Below are positions 1 through 8,067 of a stretch of 64,000 nucleotides of DNA, piece after piece. Every line of letters begins with the position of its first letter. Within the stretch, counting starts at the first letter, position 1. The stretch comes from Roseiarcus sp963783175 (GTDB lineage Bacteria > Pseudomonadota > Alphaproteobacteria > Rhizobiales > Beijerinckiaceae): contig CAWANG010000005.1 of NCBI GenBank assembly GCA_963783175.1, positions 1-64,000 on the forward strand, read 5' to 3'. A program made the translations under genes and the position numbers. The notes beneath the pieces were generated by a model. It was not told the origin of the DNA and ran no database searches. It saw nothing but the letters and a program-made list of their open reading frames with translations.

Positions 1-62
1 TCCAAGCAATATTATTTGGACGAGCTTGGTTGGGTTTGGTCTTGCTTGGCGCTATTTGGCCG
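1..62 (-). repeat. Fragment of the dispersed CCAAA/TTTGG repeat family
   Basis: The first bases carry repeated CTTGG and TTTGG words (for example 23-28, 34-38, 45-49 and 54-58) that match the arrays at 11.6, 17.8 and 41.3 kb. The T/G-rich strand is on top, so the element would point toward the left edge and its conserved core, if present, lies outside the window. It is AT-richer than the flanking coding DNA. Confidence 0.4.
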
Positions 63-311
63 CGCTGCCGAACCCGCGAGATCGCGCGTGTTGCTTCGCG
101 CTCTGCCATACCCTGCCGGCCGCTCAGGCGACCGGCGAGACCGGCAGGCGTCTCGCGCTTCGCGCACCATTCCCTCGCAATTTCATTGCGAAATTCAGAA
201 ATCATGTTATATACATCTACGCGCTCGCAGGATTACGGCAAGATCTACAACAGCTCCAGGGACGAACCGGGGAATCCGGAAACGCCCCGGAAAACCCTCA
301 ACGGAACCCCG

Positions 312-1271
312 ATGTCACCGGAAAACCCCAGTATCGCCGGAAACCCGAAAATCTCTGGTCTGGCCGGACCGCTGCCGGACCTGGAAAAGGCTCGGGTCCT
401 GTCTCGTCAACGTACGGGAGGACTGAAGCGAATAGCGACGATCACCAGACTATCGCCGGGCGCCTGGACGTCCGACCCGGGACCGCTCCGCTGCCCTCGC
501 TGCCACGGCGTCCTGCATCGGGCGGAAGCCGGCTTCGACTGCGACGCTGAAGGGTGTGGCGCGAGTCTCCCCATCCGCGACGGCGTGCTCATCGTCCGCG
601 ACACCCCGGCCGACGACAACAGGATCGCGGCTGACTTTTACAACGGCAAGCTCTGGCCGAAAGTCCGGTTCTGGGAGCGTTTATTCTGGGTCTTGAACGG
701 CGGCGAGAGGCGGGCGCGCGACGTGGTCCTTAGACATCTGCCGAAGTCCCCCGGCCTCCGCCTGCTCGACGTCGCCGTAGGCGACGGCGTCTACACGAGC
801 TGGCTCCCCGAGGACTGGTCGATCGTCGGCATCGACATCTCCACGACCCAACTCGCCGCTTGCCAGCGCCGTAACTTCGGCCGCGATCTCCAACTCGTTT
901 TAGGCGAAGCCGAGGACATGCCCTTCCGTGACCGCGAGTTCGACGCGGTGCTGAGCAACGGCGGGTTCAACCATTTCAACGACCCCGAGGCGGCGCTTCG
1001 CGAGATGGCGCGGGTCGCGAAGCCCGGCGCCCCTGTGGTCGTCGCCGACGAGAAGCCTGACTTCCTTGACTTCGGCCATCGGCTGGGCTTCCCGGGACTT
1101 GACCGCTGGACCGCTTCCAAGCTCATGAGCATGGGCGACGATTTCGCCGGTCTGATCGAACGCCATCGGAACATCGACATCGCCGAGATCGGCCGCCGCG
1201 TCCTGAACGACAGCCGCTACGAGGTCATCTGGCGCGGCGGGGGCTACCTGATGATCGGCAACGCCCCTTGA
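312..1271 (+). CDS. Trm112-like zinc-ribbon / SAM-dependent methyltransferase
   Basis: This is a predicted S-adenosylmethionine-dependent methyltransferase with an N-terminal Trm112-type zinc-binding stretch. From about base 485 the protein shows CPRCHG and, further on, CDAEGCG, followed by a PIRDG turn typical of such ribbons. The class I methyltransferase fold follows, with motif I LLDVAVGDG near 765 and a Leu/Val-rich motif II (DAVLSNGG) near 945. The acceptor substrate is unknown. The start is uncertain: the frame is open back to base 30 with ATGs at 30, 204 and 312, and there is no convincing ribosome-binding site. The N-terminal region before the Cys pair is low-complexity and may not be translated. 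The gene runs away from the hydrolase pair to its right. Confidence 0.7.
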   Translation: MSPENPSIAGNPKISGLAGPLPDLEKARVLSRQRTGGLKRIATITRLSPGAWTSDPGPLRCPRCHGVLHRAEAGFDCDAEGCGASLPIRDGVLIVRDTPADDNRIAADFYNGKLWPKVRFWERLFWVLNGGERRARDVVLRHLPKSPGLRLLDVAVGDGVYTSWLPEDWSIVGIDISTTQLAACQRRNFGRDLQLVLGEAEDMPFRDREFDAVLSNGGFNHFNDPEAALREMARVAKPGAPVVVADEKPDFLDFGHRLGFPGLDRWTASKLMSMGDDFAGLIERHRNIDIAEIGRRVLNDSRYEVIWRGGGYLMIGNAP

Positions 1272-1321
1272 AGCGAGGGCCTCGGTTGCCTCACATGAAG
1301 CCAAGCAACTCAACGCGCGCC

Positions 1322-2134
1322 TCACCCGCGCTCTGAGGATGCGACCCCAGCGCAGAACCTGACGATCGCACCGAGCGTCGCGTGCGGCTGCTCGGCCTGG
1401 GGCGAATGGCGGCAGCGTTCGAGAATGAGGCTCGTCACCGGTGCGGCCGATCGGGCTTCGATCGCACGGATTTGCGCCAGGGTTCCATAAGGATCGTCGA
1501 CGCCCTGAATCAGAAGCGCGGGTACGCGCCAGCGGCCAACCGCGTCCTCGATGTTCCAGGCCTGGAACTCCGGATCGAGCCAGGCGCCGTTCCAGCCCCA
1601 AAACGCGCTGTCGACATTGGCGTGGTATTTGGCGAGCCTTGCGCGCAGGTCGCCCTCCTTATAGGCGCGGCGCGCTTCCGCAATCGCGGCCAGGCCCGGC
1701 GCCTCAGTGAAGACATGGGGCGCGATCAGGACGATCCCGCCGACACGGCCGGTGAACGGCTCGCCGGCGTAGATCGCCGCGATCGAGGCGCCGTCGCTGT
1801 GTCCAAGCAGAATTCCGCGCTCGAAGCCGATTGCCTCGAGCACCGGAGGAAGGCTCAAACGCGCCTCGCGCGTCATGTAGTCGAGCGGGCGCGGCAGATC
1901 GACCGGATCCGATCCGCCATAGCCGGCGCGCGAATAGGCGAAGACCCCCCAGCCGGTCGCGGCGGCGACGCGAGCCGGAAAGTCGCGCCAGAGGGCGACG
2001 CAGCCGAGCCCCTCGTGCAGCATGACGATCGTCGGCGCTTGGTCCGGCCGCGGGCCAAAGCTCAGCGTCTCCAGGCGCTTGCCACCGGCGACAACTTCGC
2101 CGCCGACCTTCTCGATCCATCGAAAAACCGTCAT
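1322..2134 (-). CDS. Alpha/beta-fold hydrolase
   Basis: A 270-residue single-domain alpha/beta hydrolase. It has the oxyanion HEGLG motif near residue 40, the nucleophile elbow GHSDG near residue 113, a candidate acid in QGVDDPYG near residue 213 and the catalytic His in RHSPQ near residue 243. The fold suggests an esterase or C-C-bond hydrolase acting on a small carboxylated substrate. There is no signal peptide, so it is cytoplasmic. It lies 13 bases downstream of the amidohydrolase gene on the same strand, so the two are probably co-transcribed and may act in sequence in one catabolic route. The exact substrate cannot be read from sequence. Confidence 0.8.
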   Translation of the reverse strand: MTVFRWIEKVGGEVVAGGKRLETLSFGPRPDQAPTIVMLHEGLGCVALWRDFPARVAAATGWGVFAYSRAGYGGSDPVDLPRPLDYMTREARLSLPPVLEAIGFERGILLGHSDGASIAAIYAGEPFTGRVGGIVLIAPHVFTEAPGLAAIAEARRAYKEGDLRARLAKYHANVDSAFWGWNGAWLDPEFQAWNIEDAVGRWRVPALLIQGVDDPYGTLAQIRAIEARSAAPVTSLILERCRHSPQAEQPHATLGAIVRFCAGVASSERG

Positions 2135-2147
2135 CGCGCGAGGGGGC

Positions 2148-3017
2148 TTAAGCTGCGGCGATCTTGAGCGCGCGGATGGCGTTCTGTTTCAGGATGAGGT
2201 CGTGCACCTCGGGCTTGAAGCCGGCCTCGAGGAAGTCCTTGATCCATCGGTCGGGCTGGATCAGCGGGAAGTCCGAGCCGAACAGCATCTTGGTCTTGAG
2301 CTGGCCGTTGGCGTGCTGGACGAGCTGCGGGGGAAAGTACTTCGGGCTCCAGCCGGAGAGGTCGATGAAGACATTGGGCTTGTGCAGGCAGACCGAGAGC
2401 GCTTCGTCCTGCCACGGCCAGGACGGATGGGCGATGATGATGGTCATGTCGGGGAAGTCGACCGCGACGTCGTCGACATGGATCGGGTTCGAATATTTGA
2501 GGCGCAGGCCGCCGCCGCCCGGCATGCCGGTGCCGATGCCGGAGTGGCCGCTGTGAAAGATCGCCGGCAGCTTATGCTCGGCGATGACCTCGTAGAGGCC
2601 ATAGGCCATGCGATCATTGGGGAAGAAGCCTTGCACGGTCGGGTGAAACTTGAACCCCTTGACGACTCCCGCCCCGATGAGATCGCGCGCCTCGCGCACG
2701 CCCATCTTGCCCTTGTGCGGATCGATGGAGGCGAAGGCCATCATGATGTCGTCGTTGGCGGCGGCGGCTTCCGCAACTTCGTCGTTGGAGATCCGCCTGG
2801 CGCCGACTTCGAATTCGCTGTCGACAGTGAACATCACTAGCCCGATACGGCGCTCGCGGTAGTAGGCGATGGTTTCGGCGATCGTTGGGCGCTTGCCGGC
2901 CTTGAAGTATTTGTTTGCAGCGTCCTCATACGGTTGCCACAATGCGTCCGCTGGCTGTCGGCACGAGACCTCCGCGTGCGTGTGGACGTCGATCGCCACG
3001 AGCTCGTTGACGTTCAT
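2148..3017 (-). CDS. Amidohydrolase-2 family TIM-barrel metal-dependent hydrolase
   Basis: The product is 289 residues and starts at the ATG at 3017, preceded by a GGAGGC-like site; the frame is open further upstream but without signals. Metal-ligand signatures are visible in order: DVHTH at the N terminus, FHPTVQ, FHSGHSG, IIAHPSWPW and the C-terminal LFGSDFPL with its Asp. These place it in the ACMSD/gamma-resorcylate decarboxylase/4-oxalomesaconate hydratase branch of the amidohydrolase superfamily, which acts on aromatic acids or their ring-cleavage products. It is first in a two-gene unit with the alpha/beta hydrolase at 1322-2134. Decarboxylase or lactone hydrolase are both possible. 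Confidence 0.8.
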   Translation of the reverse strand: MNVNELVAIDVHTHAEVSCRQPADALWQPYEDAANKYFKAGKRPTIAETIAYYRERRIGLVMFTVDSEFEVGARRISNDEVAEAAAANDDIMMAFASIDPHKGKMGVREARDLIGAGVVKGFKFHPTVQGFFPNDRMAYGLYEVIAEHKLPAIFHSGHSGIGTGMPGGGGLRLKYSNPIHVDDVAVDFPDMTIIIAHPSWPWQDEALSVCLHKPNVFIDLSGWSPKYFPPQLVQHANGQLKTKMLFGSDFPLIQPDRWIKDFLEAGFKPEVHDLILKQNAIRALKIAAA

Positions 3018-3255
3018 TGCCTCCGCTCCATGATTGGCCCAGGGCGAAGCGACGCAAGTCGACGCCGCCGTGCGACATTTTCGCGCACCTCTTCCGCTTG
3101 TCATTGTAGCATTGGCGGCTTGCGGCTGCCCAAGCGAGGCCGCGGCATTTTACGGCCTGTCCGGTAATGTTCTCCGTTCTGCCTCCACATAATTGTTGAT
3201 TGCGCGGGGTTTAATGTGGTAGATGAGCACGGGAGAGGGTTTGCGGGAGGCGTGT

Positions 3256-3423
3256 GTGTCCAAAGAGGCGAAGACACTAGACGCGCGAATCGATCGGTTC
3301 GACACAAATCGCTATCTGCTGCGACGCAGAAAAGTGACCGGGAGAATTGACCCGGTGGTCGCTTCAATCCTTCGATACGTCCGCAACGGAGCGAGGTCTG
3401 CTGTTCTGGTAATTGAGTCATGA
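3256..3423 (+). CDS. Small ORF translationally coupled to luxR
   Basis: This is a possible 55-residue protein starting at GTG 3256, with a GGGAGG ribosome-binding site at 3245-3250. An ATG at 3223 in the same frame has no such site. Its stop overlaps the luxR start as ATGA at 3420-3423, and luxR has no clear ribosome-binding site of its own, which fits translational coupling. The peptide is basic (RRRK in the middle) with no membrane segment or signal sequence. I recognise no family. It may be a real small gene or just a leader that delivers ribosomes to luxR. Confidence 0.4.
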   Translation: MSKEAKTLDARIDRFDTNRYLLRRRKVTGRIDPVVASILRYVRNGARSAVLVIES

Positions 3424-4205
3424 ATATTCAGTGGCGCGCGCCCATGCCCAGTATCACGATCGAATCGGCGGCAATAAGACTCACGGATACGATCCTTGGA
3501 TATAACGAGCAGGATCTCGAGGAGACCCTAAAGGCGATCGCGATCGACATCGGCGTGAGTCACATTGCTTATATGCGATTTGCTCCAGATAAAAGCTCAG
3601 ACGCCAGCTTGCTGACTGGAACCGTCACTTATTCCTTTCAGTGGCAAACACGCTATTTTCTCAAGCAATATGTGCTTATAGACCCCGTCGTCGCGAACGG
3701 AAGTAAAGCGGTTCTTCCCTTCGATTGGGATGAGTTGCCGCGCGACGATCCAGCTATGCAAGCGTTTTTCGCCGATGCGGTGAGCCACGACGTTGGACGC
3801 AACGGGATTTCCGTCCCGGTGCGGAATCGGCGGGGTGTTTATTCATTGGTCTCTTTCACCAGCAATCATACGAAGACTGAATGGCAGCAATTCAAGAAAA
3901 ACAATATGGTCAAACTTCAATTGATTTCAGTTCTAATTGATTCTGCCGCAAGTGTCAATTTGAAACTAAGTAGTGCGCCAGTGAAGCTGTCGAAAAGGGA
4001 AGAACAATGTCTCATCTGGGCCGCCAGGGGAAAGACGTATCAGGATATTTCTGATATTTTGAATATATCCTTTGGCAGCGTGAAGAGCTATTTAGATACC
4101 GCGCGCCACAAATTGAATTGCGCCAATCTAACCCACGCGGTCGGCGTTGCAATTGCCACCGGCGTGATTCCCGCAAAGGCTCTCCAGGGATCGGCGTTCA
4201 AGTGA
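3420..4205 (+). CDS. luxR: LuxR-family acyl-homoserine-lactone receptor/transcription factor
   Basis: A 261-residue quorum-sensing regulator. The N-terminal autoinducer-binding domain (about residues 15-170) keeps the usual ligand-pocket pattern: FQWQTRYF, then YVLIDPVV with the Asp-Pro pair, PFDWDEL with its Trp, and the Gly in NGISVPV. The C-terminal LuxR helix-turn-helix runs from LSKREEQCL to about residue 245, with GKTYQDISDIL as the recognition region. It sits 103 bases upstream of the synthase gene on the same strand, so the pair probably forms a cognate circuit. Codon use is AT-richer than the neighbours: hand-counting 3961-4080 gives about 45% G+C, against about 72% for 5701-5760. 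That suggests acquisition by transfer. Confidence 0.93.
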   Translation: MNIQWRAPMPSITIESAAIRLTDTILGYNEQDLEETLKAIAIDIGVSHIAYMRFAPDKSSDASLLTGTVTYSFQWQTRYFLKQYVLIDPVVANGSKAVLPFDWDELPRDDPAMQAFFADAVSHDVGRNGISVPVRNRRGVYSLVSFTSNHTKTEWQQFKKNNMVKLQLISVLIDSAASVNLKLSSAPVKLSKREEQCLIWAARGKTYQDISDILNISFGSVKSYLDTARHKLNCANLTHAVGVAIATGVIPAKALQGSAFK

Positions 4206-4308
4206 GATTAAGTGATTCTTGTGACTGTCAACTCAGCTACTATGTGGTATTGTCGCTTGGCAATTTACGTCTAACATCCTGTGGTCTCGTAGCAAGGGAG
4301 AGGCCACG

Positions 4309-4947
4309 ATGTTAAAGCTTATTGAAGGTTCGCGGGCGTCGTTGTTTCCAAGTGAAATGAACGCGATGTTCCGCAATAGGGCGCTTACCTTCTCAGAACG
4401 GCTCGGCTGGGATGTCACGGTAAAAAATGGGTACGAGCGGGACAAGTTTGATGATGCAAATCCGCTATACCTAGTGTCTGTCGATCCTAAAACCAATGAG
4501 TACTGGGGATCATTGCGACTGTTGCCAACTACCGGGCCGAACATGTTGCGCGATGTTTTTCCGTATCTGCTCGACGAAGGCGAATACATCGAAAGCGCGA
4601 CAATCTGGGAAAGCTCGCGCATTTGCGCCGTCGCCGTTGATGGCCAGCCAGAGCGTAGTCGCAATGGCGTGAACTTCGTGCTCAGCGAGCTGATCGCGGG
4701 CATCGGAGAGGTCGCGATCATCGCTGGCCTGACTCAGATCGTCTCGGTGTTCGATGCCCGGATCTACCGCGTCCTGAAGGCCGTCGGGTGCAATCCGCAG
4801 CTCATCGGCAGGCCGCGGCGGATCGGCGGCACGATGAGCTACGCAGGGCTGTTCGATACTGGTGAAGGCCTCCTGCAAGCTTTGCAGGCGTTCCGTGAGG
4901 AACTCGGGATCGAGGCGCCGGAGGCGAAGGAGCTCGTATTCGCGTAG
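4309..4947 (+). CDS. luxI: LuxI-family acyl-homoserine-lactone synthase
   Basis: A 212-residue autoinducer synthase that couples an acyl donor with S-adenosylmethionine to make an N-acyl-homoserine lactone. All family-diagnostic residues are visible: the Arg/Phe/Trp set in MFRNRALTFSERLGW, the acidic pair in ERDKFDD, the Arg in GSLRLLP, and the Glu/Ser/Arg set in IWESSRICA. The start ATG follows GGGAGAGG at about 4297. The acyl group cannot be predicted from these motifs; rhizobial relatives make long-chain, branched or aryl products. I saw no convincing lux-box palindrome in the 103 bases after luxR. The second half is GC-richer than the first. Confidence 0.93.
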   Translation: MLKLIEGSRASLFPSEMNAMFRNRALTFSERLGWDVTVKNGYERDKFDDANPLYLVSVDPKTNEYWGSLRLLPTTGPNMLRDVFPYLLDEGEYIESATIWESSRICAVAVDGQPERSRNGVNFVLSELIAGIGEVAIIAGLTQIVSVFDARIYRVLKAVGCNPQLIGRPRRIGGTMSYAGLFDTGEGLLQALQAFREELGIEAPEAKELVFA

Positions 4948-5045
4948 CAGAGACGGCTCACCGCCTCTCCGACAGGCGAGGCGGCGCCCCTAGGCCTGAT
5001 GGGGAGCGCAGTCGATTGCAACGACCGGGCCTGCGGTTGGCGTGC

Positions 5046-6131
5046 TCAGGCTCCCATCTCCACCCGACGATCTTCCGCGTCGAACACATGAACGTCCTCC
5101 GCCGGCGCGGACAATGTTACAGGTTCGCCGGGAGCCGGCGTCCGCCGGCCGCGGATTTCGGCGACCATCATCTTGTCGTCGGCGCGCCGCACGTGCGCGT
5201 ATGACGCTTCGCCCAGCCGTTCGACGAGCTCGACCACGCCGGTGGTGGCGAAGTCGCCGCCCGCAACAGGCGCTAGGTGCTCAGGGCGCACGCCGATGGT
5301 GAGACGCGCGCCAGGCTTGAATGGTCCGGCGGGCAAGGCGAACGCAGCGATCGCGCCGCCGGCGATCCGCATCTTGCCGCCTTCGACGCTCTCGACCTCT
5401 GCCGGAAAGAAGTTCATGGCCGGCGAGCCGATGAATCCGGCGACAAACAAATTCGCGGGCGAGTAATAGAGCTCGAGCGGCTTGCCGACCTGGGCGATAC
5501 GGCCGAGGTTCATCACCACAATACGGTCGGCGAGGGTCATCGCCTCGATCTGATCGTGGGTGACATAAACCATCGTCGCTCCCAAAAGCCGGTGCAGGCG
5601 GGCGATTTCGACTCGGGTCGAGACGCGCAGCGCCGCATCGAGATTCGACAAGGGCTCGTCAAACAGGAAGACGTCGGGCTCGCGCACGATCGCCCGGCCG
5701 ATCGCTACGCGCTGGCGCTGACCGCCCGAGAGGTCGCGCGGGTATCGGGCAAGCAGCTCCTCGAGACGCAGCATCCGCGCCGCCTCGGCGACCCGCCGGT
5801 CGCGCTCTGCGGCCGCGACGCCGGTGAACTTGAGTCCGAAGGTCATGTTCTTGCGCACGTCCATGTGCGGGTAGAGCGCATAGGACTGGAACACCATCGC
5901 AATTTTTCGCTCGGCGGGCGCGAGCGCATTGACGAGTTTGCCGCCGATGAGAATGTCGCCCGAGGTTGGCGCGTCGAGCCCGGCGATCATCCGCAGAAGC
6001 GTGGATTTGCCGCAGCCCGAGGGGCCGACCAAAACGACGAATTCGCCATCTTCGATCGAAAGGCCGATGTCGCTCAGCACGCGCGCCGTCCCATAGCTCT
6101 TGTTGAGATTGTCGATGCGCAGATTCGCCAT
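5046..6131 (-). CDS. CUT1-type sugar ABC transporter ATPase (MalK/UgpC family)
   Basis: A 361-residue ATP-binding subunit. It has Walker A GPSGCGKST near residue 37, the Q-loop VFQSYALYPHM, signature LSGGQRQRVAIGRA, Walker B VFLFDEPLSNLD and switch YVTHDQIEAMTLAD, followed by the C-terminal regulatory OB-fold region with GVRPEHL. This layout is diagnostic of ATPases serving carbohydrate uptake systems. It is the last gene of the unit 9331-5046 (binding protein, two permeases, ATPase). ATPases of this type can serve more than one importer, which matters because the 45.3-49.4 kb transporter has none. Confidence 0.92.
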   Translation of the reverse strand: MANLRIDNLNKSYGTARVLSDIGLSIEDGEFVVLVGPSGCGKSTLLRMIAGLDAPTSGDILIGGKLVNALAPAERKIAMVFQSYALYPHMDVRKNMTFGLKFTGVAAAERDRRVAEAARMLRLEELLARYPRDLSGGQRQRVAIGRAIVREPDVFLFDEPLSNLDAALRVSTRVEIARLHRLLGATMVYVTHDQIEAMTLADRIVVMNLGRIAQVGKPLELYYSPANLFVAGFIGSPAMNFFPAEVESVEGGKMRIAGGAIAAFALPAGPFKPGARLTIGVRPEHLAPVAGGDFATTGVVELVERLGEASYAHVRRADDKMMVAEIRGRRTPAPGEPVTLSAPAEDVHVFDAEDRRVEMGA

Positions 6132-6144
6132 ACCGAATCTCGTC

Positions 6145-6975
6145 CTATTTGACCGCGCCGGCGGTGAGGCCGCTGATCAGCTGTCGCGAGAAGATGACAT
6201 AGATCGCCACGACCGGCAGGATCGCCATCGACAGCGCCGCGAGAACCGAGTTCCAGTCGGTGATGTACTGGCCGAGGAACTGCTGGACGCCGAGCGTGAT
6301 GGTGTGCGTCGAGTCCGACGAGGTTAGGATCAGCGGGAACCAGAGATCGTTCCAGATCGGAACGATGGTGAAGACCGCGACGGTGGCGATCGCGGGCCTT
6401 AGCAGCGGCGCGATCACCTCGAAGAAGATGCGGGTCTCCGGCACGCCGTCGCAGCGCGCCGCGTCACGCAGGTCCCTCGGAATTTGCTGGACGAACTCGC
6501 TCAGGATGAAGACCGACATCGGCAAGCCTTGCGCGACATAGACCAGGATCAGCGCTGTCAGCGTGTCGTTGAGGCCTGCGTTGCGCATCATCGTGAGAAT
6601 CGCGACCGAGCCGAGACGGATCGGCACCATGATCCCGATCGACAGAAACAGCGCTACCGCCGTCGAGCCGCGAAATCGGTATTCGGTCAGCGCCCAGGCC
6701 GCCATCGCGCCGAACAACAGCACGAGCGCCATGCTGACCATCGTCACAATCAGCGAATTGACGAAATAGGTTCCCACATGGGAGGCGCTGAACACCTTTG
6801 CGTAGCCGATGAGGGAGAAGGTCGCCGCGCTCGGCGGAGCGAGCGGCGCGCCGAAGATCGCGTTGCGGGTCTTGAACGAATTCATCACCACCAGAAGGAT
6901 CGGTCCGAGCGCAAGCGCGCTATAGGCGATCAGGATGGCGTGGACGCCAAGGGTCTGGACGCGTTGCTTGACCAT
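6145..6975 (-). CDS. Sugar ABC transporter permease, MalG-like
   Basis: Inner-membrane permease of 276 residues with about six hydrophobic segments. The ABC-contact EAA loop is seen as DAARCDGVPETRIFFEVIAP near residue 185 of the mature frame. I place the start at ATG 6975, 11 bases after the upstream permease stop and preceded by AGGAAAG; the longer frame to 7038 would overlap that gene. It pairs with the MalF-like subunit at 6987-7937. The substrate is inferred from context to be an amino sugar or a chitin-derived oligosaccharide. Confidence 0.9.
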   Translation of the reverse strand: MVKQRVQTLGVHAILIAYSALALGPILLVVMNSFKTRNAIFGAPLAPPSAATFSLIGYAKVFSASHVGTYFVNSLIVTMVSMALVLLFGAMAAWALTEYRFRGSTAVALFLSIGIMVPIRLGSVAILTMMRNAGLNDTLTALILVYVAQGLPMSVFILSEFVQQIPRDLRDAARCDGVPETRIFFEVIAPLLRPAIATVAVFTIVPIWNDLWFPLILTSSDSTHTITLGVQQFLGQYITDWNSVLAALSMAILPVVAIYVIFSRQLISGLTAGAVK

Positions 6976-6986
6976 CGCCCGCTTTC

Positions 6987-7937
6987 CTAAAACGCGTAGC
7001 GCCGCAAGCGGCGCTGGACGATGAAGAGGTAAAGGCACACCCCCGCGAGGATGATGAAGAACATCACGGTCGCCACCGCGGCGCCCATGGTCGGGTTGCC
7101 AAGCTGCAGCTGATTGCCGAAGAAAGTGCGATAGAAAAACGTGCCAAGAATATCCGAGGCGAAATTTGGCCCGGCGAGGGCTCCCTTCACCGAGTAGATG
7201 AGGTCGAAGGCGTTGAAGTTGCCGACGAAGGTCAAAATCGAGATCAGGCCGATGGTGGGCAACACGAGCGGCAGCTTGATGTGCAGGAAAATGCGAAGAT
7301 GGCCGAGACCGTCAACCCGCGCCGCGTCGACAAGTTCGTCGGGAATGTTGAGAAGCGCCGCGTAGATCAGCATCAGCGGAATGCCAACGAATTGCCAGAC
7401 CGAGATCAGCGCCAGCGTCACCAGCGCGGTTGACGGAAGGCCGAGCCAGGGCGCGAACAGACTGCCTAGCCCCACCGCCTTGAGGGCGCCTTCGGCGACG
7501 CCCCAGAGCGGTGACAGGATCAAATTCCAGGAAAAACCGACGATGACCACGGATAGCATCGTCGGCAGGAAGATGATCGTGCGATAGAGGCCCTTCAGCT
7601 TGAGGCCGGGCAGGCTGAGCAGCCCCGCAAGCGCGATCCCGATCGGGTTCTGCACCGCCATGTGGACGAGGAAGAAAATCAGATTGTTCTTGGCTGCGTT
7701 CCAGAACGGCTTCGACCAGAGCGAGTCGGTCAGCAGCGTCACGAAGTTGGTGAACCCGACGAAACTATAAGCGCCAGTGCTGTCGGTGGTGTAGGTCGAC
7801 AGACCCATGGTTGCGATAAGCGGATAGATCGAGAAGAGCGTGTAGACGGCGATCGACGGCCCGAGAAACAGCGCCATCAGGGCGACAAACCGTGCCCGGG
7901 GCATCGACGCGACAACTTGCGAGATCGGTTCGGCCAT
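6987..7937 (-). CDS. Sugar ABC transporter permease, MalF-like
   Basis: A 316-residue inner-membrane permease with six predicted transmembrane helices. The first covers LMALFLGPSIAVYTLF. The EAA loop DAARVDGLGHLRIFLHIKLP lies near residue 210. It sits between the binding protein (ending at 8068) and the second permease, all on the minus strand, in the usual CUT1 order. A 130-base gap separates it from the binding-protein gene, with no obvious terminator in it. Confidence 0.9.
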   Translation of the reverse strand: MAEPISQVVASMPRARFVALMALFLGPSIAVYTLFSIYPLIATMGLSTYTTDSTGAYSFVGFTNFVTLLTDSLWSKPFWNAAKNNLIFFLVHMAVQNPIGIALAGLLSLPGLKLKGLYRTIIFLPTMLSVVIVGFSWNLILSPLWGVAEGALKAVGLGSLFAPWLGLPSTALVTLALISVWQFVGIPLMLIYAALLNIPDELVDAARVDGLGHLRIFLHIKLPLVLPTIGLISILTFVGNFNAFDLIYSVKGALAGPNFASDILGTFFYRTFFGNQLQLGNPTMGAAVATVMFFIILAGVCLYLFIVQRRLRRYAF

Positions 7938-8067
7938 CGGCTCTTCGCGCCCGAGTTGCCCGCCGCGGTTCTCTCCCCAAAGCGGGAGAGGAAGCGAACG
8001 CGAGCCTCGCGATCGGCGGGGCCGGCGCTAACGCCGCGCCACCCGCCGGGCGAGGACGCGCCAGGGA

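Noticed and set aside
176..190. Hairpin cgcaat-ttc-attgcg near the window start
   Set aside because: Only six pairs, a three-base loop and no T-run; not distinguishable from chance.
1704..2120. Extra minus-strand frames inside the alpha/beta hydrolase
   Set aside because: They are Arg-rich alternate frames of a gene with a full catalytic triad in the main frame.
3185..3219. Inverted CCACAT/ATGTGG before the small ORF
   Set aside because: Six-base arms with a 23-base loop in an AT-rich region are not enough to call an operator.
3101..3421. 106-codon minus-strand frame between the amidohydrolase and luxR
   Set aside because: It overlaps the coupled small ORF and luxR promoter region, lacks a ribosome site and has no recognisable sequence.
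4206..4308. lux box in the luxR-luxI gap
   Set aside because: I looked for an 18-20 base dyad such as ACCTG-N-CAGGT types and saw none convincing; only short partial repeats (ATGTGGTA words) occur.
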